Source: an uncultured Muribaculaceae bacterium (lineage in GTDB: Bacteria > Bacteroidota > Bacteroidia > Bacteroidales > Muribaculaceae). From it: 10,243 nucleotides of DNA. Positions within the stretch are counted from its first letter, which is position 1; every line of letters begins with the position of its first letter. The stretch lies in NCBI GenBank assembly GCA_910588035.1, contig CAJUPY010000042.1:1-10243 (forward strand). The letters are read 5' to 3'. Below the pieces are notes generated by a model. It did no database searches. It was not told the DNA's origin and saw only the letters and a program-made list of their open reading frames with translations. Positions 6,262-10,243 of this stretch are shown here, one piece after another. The position numbers were made by a program, and so were the translations under genes.

Positions 6262-8304
6262 ATGGACAAAAAATTCAAACGCACACTTGTCACCACCGCG
6301 CTTCCCTACGCCAACGGTCCCGTTCACATCGGCCACCTTGCAGGAGTTTACGTTCCGGCCGACATCTATACCCGCTATCTCCGTCTTCGCGGCGAAGATG
6401 TAGTCATGATCGGCGGAAGCGACGAGCACGGTGTGCCCATTACCATAAAAGCCCGCAAAGAGGGCGTCACCCCCCAGGATATAGTCGACCGCTACCACAA
6501 GATCATCAAGGACTCGTTTGAGGAGTTCGGCATCTCGTTCAGCGTCTACTCGCGCACCAGTTCGGAGCTTCACCACCAGACCGCCTCGGAGTTTTTCCGC
6601 CGCCTCTATGACAACGGACAGTTTGTAGAGCAGACATCGAAACAGCTCTACGACCCCGAAGCGAAACAGTTTCTTGCCGACCGCTATGTCACGGGCGAGT
6701 GTCCCCACTGCCACAGCGAGGGAGCCTATGGCGACCAATGTGAGAAATGCGGCACATCGCTGAGCGCCAACGACCTGATCAACCCGAAGAGCGCGATTTC
6801 AGGAGCCACCCCCGAGCTCCGCGAGACCCACCACTGGTATCTGCCGCTCGACCGGTGGCAACCGGCACTGTCGAAGTGGATTCTCGAAGAACACACCGAG
6901 TGGAAGCCTAATGTCTACGGACAGTGCAAATCGTGGATCGACCTCGGACTTCAGCCCCGCGCCGTCAGCCGCGACCTCGACTGGGGTGTTCCCGTTCCGG
7001 TCGAAGGAGCCGAAGGGAAGGTTCTCTACGTCTGGTTTGACGCACCGATCGGCTACATCTCGAACACCAAAGAGATTTTGCCCGACACGTGGGAGACGTA
7101 TTGGAAAGATCCCGAGACGCGTATCATCAACTTCATCGGCAAAGACAACATCGTTTTCCACTGCATCGTGTTCCCGGCCATGCTGATGGCCTACGGCGAC
7201 AACTTCCAGTTGCCCGACAACGTTCCGGCCAACGAGTTCCTCAACCTTGAGGGAGACAAGATCTCAACATCGCGCAACTGGGCAATCTGGCTACACGAAT
7301 ATCTCCGCGACTTCCCCGGCAAGCAAGATGTCTTGCGCTATGTCTTGACCGCCAATGCCCCCGAGACCAAAGACAACGACTTCACCTGGCGCGACTTCCA
7401 GACCCGCAACAACAGCGAGCTGGTCGCAATTCTGGGCAACTTCGTCAACCGTGCCGTGGTTCTGACCCACAAATATTTCGACGGAGTGGTTCCGGCGGCA
7501 GGCAACCTGACCGATATCGACAACGAAGCTCTTGCCGAGCTCAAGGCCATAAAGGAACGTCTGACCGACAATCTCGACAACTTCAGATTCCGCGAGGGAC
7601 TCAAAGAAGCCATGAACATCGCACGCCTCGGCAACAAATATCTCCAGGACACCGAGCCTTGGAAACTCGCCAAGACCGATATGGCACGCGTGGCTACAGT
7701 TCTCAACATCGCGATCCAGATATGCGGTTCGATCGACATCGCCTGCGAGCCGTTCCTTCCGTTCATGGCAGGGAAACTCAAGACCATGCTCGGCCTTGAG
7801 AAACTTGAGTGGGCCGATCTGGGCAAGAGCGACCTGATCGCCTCCGGGACAAAACTCGGCGAGGCCCAGCTTCTGTTCGAGAAAATCGAAGACGAGGCCA
7901 TCAACGCCCAGCTTGACCGTCTTGACCGCATCAAGAAAGAGAATCAGGTCAAGAACTTCAAGCCGGAGCCTATAGCCGAGACGATCGACCTGTCGGTGTT
8001 TGAGAAAGCTGACCTGCGCATCGGCACCGTCGTCGAATGCAAACCGGTCAAAAAGGCCAAGAAACTGCTTCAGTTCCTGATTGACGACGGTCTTGAACAG
8101 CGTACGATCTTGTCGGGAATCGCCGAGCACTACAAAGCAGAGGATCTTGTCGGCAAGCAGGTTGTCTTCATTGCCAACCTCGCCCCGAGAGAAATTCGCG
8201 GCATTGTGTCAAACGGCATGATACTGTCGGCCCTGAACGCCGACGGCTCACTGAAAGTAATCTCACCTTCGGCACCGTCTACCCCCGGTGCAAAAGTGTG
8301 CTGA
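6262..8304 (+). CDS. metG: Methionyl-tRNA synthetase, with C-terminal tRNA-binding domain
   Basis: This enzyme charges tRNA-Met with methionine using ATP. The 680-residue product has the class I HIGH motif as HIGH at 22-25 (after LPYANGPV). A zinc-binding insert has Cys147, Cys150, Cys160 and Cys163. The KMSKS loop is present in the variant form KISTS (333-337, followed by RNWAIW). A helical anticodon-binding region follows. A C-terminal EMAPII/Trbp111-like tRNA-binding domain starts near 578 (FEKADLRIGTV, 580-590), as in dimeric bacterial enzymes. The start at 6262 is chosen because it leads directly into the conserved N-terminus. A longer in-frame reading from 6061 would overlap the DUF2148 gene by 179 bases. 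The gap to that gene is 22 bases. Confidence 0.98.
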   Translation: MDKKFKRTLVTTALPYANGPVHIGHLAGVYVPADIYTRYLRLRGEDVVMIGGSDEHGVPITIKARKEGVTPQDIVDRYHKIIKDSFEEFGISFSVYSRTSSELHHQTASEFFRRLYDNGQFVEQTSKQLYDPEAKQFLADRYVTGECPHCHSEGAYGDQCEKCGTSLSANDLINPKSAISGATPELRETHHWYLPLDRWQPALSKWILEEHTEWKPNVYGQCKSWIDLGLQPRAVSRDLDWGVPVPVEGAEGKVLYVWFDAPIGYISNTKEILPDTWETYWKDPETRIINFIGKDNIVFHCIVFPAMLMAYGDNFQLPDNVPANEFLNLEGDKISTSRNWAIWLHEYLRDFPGKQDVLRYVLTANAPETKDNDFTWRDFQTRNNSELVAILGNFVNRAVVLTHKYFDGVVPAAGNLTDIDNEALAELKAIKERLTDNLDNFRFREGLKEAMNIARLGNKYLQDTEPWKLAKTDMARVATVLNIAIQICGSIDIACEPFLPFMAGKLKTMLGLEKLEWADLGKSDLIASGTKLGEAQLLFEKIEDEAINAQLDRLDRIKKENQVKNFKPEPIAETIDLSVFEKADLRIGTVVECKPVKKAKKLLQFLIDDGLEQRTILSGIAEHYKAEDLVGKQVVFIANLAPREIRGIVSNGMILSALNADGSLKVISPSAPSTPGAKVC

Positions 8305-8328
8305 GCACACATAAAACCACTTCTTGCC

Positions 8329-9366
8329 ATGAATGAAACCAAACCAAGGATACTGATTATCTACACCGGCGGAACCATCGGCATGATCGAAGACTCAGAA
8401 TCGGGCACTCTCCGCCCGTTCAACTTCGATCATCTGATCGACAACGTTCCGAAAATCAGAAAACTCGACTATTCGATCAACAACATTCAGTTTGACGAAC
8501 CGATAGACTCAAGCGACATGTCGATAGGCGACTGGCAGAAAATCGCCCGCTACATCGGCGACAACTATGACCGTTATGACGGCTTTGTGGTTCTTCACGG
8601 AACGGACACAATGGCGTATACGGCCTCGGCGTTGTCATTCATGCTCGAAAACCTCCACAAACCGGTCATCATCACCGGCTCGCAGCTGCCGATAGGCGAG
8701 GTACGCACCGACGGTGAGGAGAACCTGATCACGGCACTTCAGATCGCGGCGGCGACCGATGCTTCCGGCAACCCGATGGTTCAGGAAGTCGCGATCTTGT
8801 TTGAGAACTATCTCTGGCGCGGCAACCGGTCAACCAAAAAGAGCGCGGACAACTTCAACGCGTTCAAGAGCAACAACTATCCGCCACTGGCCAAGATCGG
8901 TCTCGGCATTCATTTCGACACCGACGCACTCTGGCGCAGTCCGTCGCGGCGTCCGCTTGATGTCAGACTCAACCTCGACCCTTCGGTCATGTTCATAGAC
9001 CTTTTCCCGGGTCTGTCGTCGGAGGTGCTGAACCACATGTTGCACACTCCGGGCATCAAGGGCATCGTCTTGCGCACCTACGGAGCGGGTAACGCGCCCT
9101 CGCAGTCATGGTTCACCGATTCGATAGCCGATGCCATTGAACGCGGCATAGTCATCATCAACGTGACGCAATGTGCGACAGGCGGCGTTCATGACCGCCG
9201 TTACTACACCGGCGACCGGTTGGCACGAGCGGGAGTCATCTCGGGCCGCGACATGACCAGCGAGGCCGCCGTGACGAAAATGATGTATCTGTTCGGACTC
9301 GGACTCGCCCCAGCTGAAGTTCGCCGTTATCTGGGTTGTTCACTGTGTGGGGAGGTCAGTGTCTGA
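8329..9366 (+). CDS. ansA: Type I (cytoplasmic) L-asparaginase
   Basis: The enzyme hydrolyses L-asparagine to aspartate and ammonia. The 345-residue product has YTGGTIGM at 12-19 with the first catalytic threonine (Thr16) and HGTDTM at 90-95 with the second (Thr92) plus Asp93. RGNRSTKKS at 164-172 places Lys170 where the catalytic lysine of the family lies. GSQLPIGEVRTDGEEN is also typical. No signal peptide is present, which fits the cytoplasmic type I enzyme (338 residues in E. coli) rather than the periplasmic type II. It starts 24 bases after metG and ends 2 bases before the next gene. No promoter or terminator was seen on either side, so it probably shares the upstream transcript. Confidence 0.95.
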   Translation: MNETKPRILIIYTGGTIGMIEDSESGTLRPFNFDHLIDNVPKIRKLDYSINNIQFDEPIDSSDMSIGDWQKIARYIGDNYDRYDGFVVLHGTDTMAYTASALSFMLENLHKPVIITGSQLPIGEVRTDGEENLITALQIAAATDASGNPMVQEVAILFENYLWRGNRSTKKSADNFNAFKSNNYPPLAKIGLGIHFDTDALWRSPSRRPLDVRLNLDPSVMFIDLFPGLSSEVLNHMLHTPGIKGIVLRTYGAGNAPSQSWFTDSIADAIERGIVIINVTQCATGGVHDRRYYTGDRLARAGVISGRDMTSEAAVTKMMYLFGLGLAPAEVRRYLGCSLCGEVSV

Positions 9367-9368
9367 CA

Positions 9369-10133
9369 ATGGAAAACAGTTTGAAACAGACCCTTGAAGA
9401 AGCTGTCGCAAGAATCAACCGGCCCGAATTTGTCGACTCAGATCCGGTTCAGTTTCCGCGCCGTTTCACGTCGCCAGAAGATATAGAGATCGTGTCGCTT
9501 CTGACATCGCATATCGCCTGGGGCAACCGCAAGATGATTTGCCGCGACTGCGAGAAACTTCTTGAACTGATGCACCACGAACCGATGCGTTTTGTCGCGG
9601 AAGGAGACTTTGACGAGATCGAAGACGGGAAGAACATTCACCGCACTTTTTTCGGCCGCGACCTTAAATATTTTCTACGGGGTCTTCACCAAGTTTACAA
9701 ACGTCACGGCAGTCTGGAAGCGTTTGCCGCCTCGGAGCATATCGGGGCAGACGGGTTTCCCTCGTGGTGTCTTGCCGCAGCCCTCAACCGCGAGCTTGCG
9801 TCGGCCAACGAGCATTTCGGGCAGAGCCAACGGTGTCTGCCCGGCAATCTCGAGACGACGCCGCTGAAACGTCTGAACATGGCCCTGAGGTGGCTTGTCA
9901 GAGACGACGGCATCGTTGACATGGGGGTGTGGAAGCTGTTGAAACCGAGCCAGCTTTTCATTCCGCTCGATGTTCATGTTGCCGACACATCGCGTCAGTT
10001 CGGTCTTCTGACACGAAAGTCCAACGACCGTAAGGCCGTCGTTGAACTGACCGATGTTCTCAGAAAATTCGACCGGGAAGATCCGGTCAAGTATGACTTC
10101 GCTCTGTTCGGGCTTGGCGTCTCGGGCGAGTGA
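9369..10133 (+). CDS. TIGR02757/DUF2400 family protein
   Basis: The product has 254 residues, the normal size for this uncharacterised family. Family-like segments are DPVQFPRRFTSPEDIEIVS (20-38), SHIAWGNRKMI, RTFFGRDLKYFLRGL, KRLNMALRWLVRDDGIVDMG and KPSQLFIPLDVHVADTSRQFG, ending in KYDFALFGLGVSGE. The PLDVHV (199-204, with Asp201) near an Arg-rich helix resembles the VDTHV region of HhH-GPD DNA glycosylases of the endonuclease III/Agog type. This is only a similarity by eye, and the family has no assigned activity known to me. The start at 9369, two bases after the ansA stop, is preferred over an ATG at 9336 inside ansA. Co-transcription with ansA is likely. Confidence 0.88.
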   Translation: MENSLKQTLEEAVARINRPEFVDSDPVQFPRRFTSPEDIEIVSLLTSHIAWGNRKMICRDCEKLLELMHHEPMRFVAEGDFDEIEDGKNIHRTFFGRDLKYFLRGLHQVYKRHGSLEAFAASEHIGADGFPSWCLAAALNRELASANEHFGQSQRCLPGNLETTPLKRLNMALRWLVRDDGIVDMGVWKLLKPSQLFIPLDVHVADTSRQFGLLTRKSNDRKAVVELTDVLRKFDREDPVKYDFALFGLGVSGE

Positions 10134-10243
10134 GGGCTCATCATCAACGATTTTTCCGGATTCAGAAACGGATCTGTAGGGCTCGCCGCGCAGAATTGAT
10201 TTCAGGGCGTCGGGGTTGAGCCGGTAGTGGTCTCTACGGTCGA
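10134..10243 (-). other. Possible 3' part of a convergent gene, unresolved
   Basis: These 110 bases after the last plus-strand stop hold no plus-strand coding frame. On the minus strand the frame starting at 10241 is open to the window edge, with mostly C or G at third positions like the neighbouring genes. It translates to a hydrophilic stretch containing HYRLNPDALKSILRGEPYRS. The frame does not stop here but runs on antisense through the TIGR02757 gene to about 9675, where it is in the usual mirror register of shadow frames. The true end of any gene is therefore unclear, and I do not recognise the protein. No terminator hairpin was seen. Confidence 0.25.

Noticed and set aside
7291..8130. 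279-residue minus-strand ORF opposite metG
   Set aside because: It is in the same mirror register as the real gene and has no recognisable domains, while metG is intact with all motifs.
9675..9977. Minus-strand 100-residue ORF opposite the TIGR02757 gene
   Set aside because: It is a mirror-register shadow of a well-conserved plus-strand protein. Only the part beyond 10133 is kept, as a weak possibility.

Overview
The window looks like a chromosomal segment of a Bacteroidales bacterium with moderately high GC, possibly Muribaculaceae. The evidence is the Bacteroidetes-type promoter element (TAnnTTTG at -7 with TTTG or TTG near -33), a type IX secretion (Por) C-terminal tail, a DUF4465 protein and a DUF3098 protein. 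The family assignment is an inference. No mobile element, CRISPR array or phage gene was seen.

Region 1 (1-1665). A tRNA-Ser(CGA) on the minus strand, cut by the window start, diverges from a cobalamin (B12) riboswitch leader on the plus strand. The riboswitch lies about 165 bases upstream of one gene: a secreted DUF4465 protein with a signal peptide and a T9SS-type sorting tail. A strong intrinsic terminator closes this unit at 1636-1665. It appears to be a stand-alone B12-responsive transcription unit, and the protein is a candidate surface or secreted corrinoid-binding protein.

Region 2 (1666-10133). After an intergenic stretch and a clear promoter (about 1806-1837), nine plus-strand genes follow with gaps of -4 to +30 bases: ftsX, a DUF3098 membrane protein, uppP, truB, queA, a DUF2148 ferredoxin-like protein, metG, a type I asparaginase (ansA) and a TIGR02757/DUF2400 protein. 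No internal terminator was seen. The cluster mixes cell envelope and division functions (FtsX, UppP) with tRNA biology (pseudouridine-55, queuosine, Met-tRNA charging) and asparagine catabolism. The first seven genes are the most convincing operon.

Region 3 (10134-10243). No plus-strand gene was found. A minus-strand frame is open to the window edge and has coding-like codons, so a convergent gene may enter from the right, but this is not established.

Most of the window is conserved housekeeping. The most unusual parts are the B12-riboswitch/DUF4465/T9SS unit, an 8-base complementarity between its B12 box and the downstream leader, and two poorly characterised conserved proteins (DUF2148 and TIGR02757) inside the housekeeping run.
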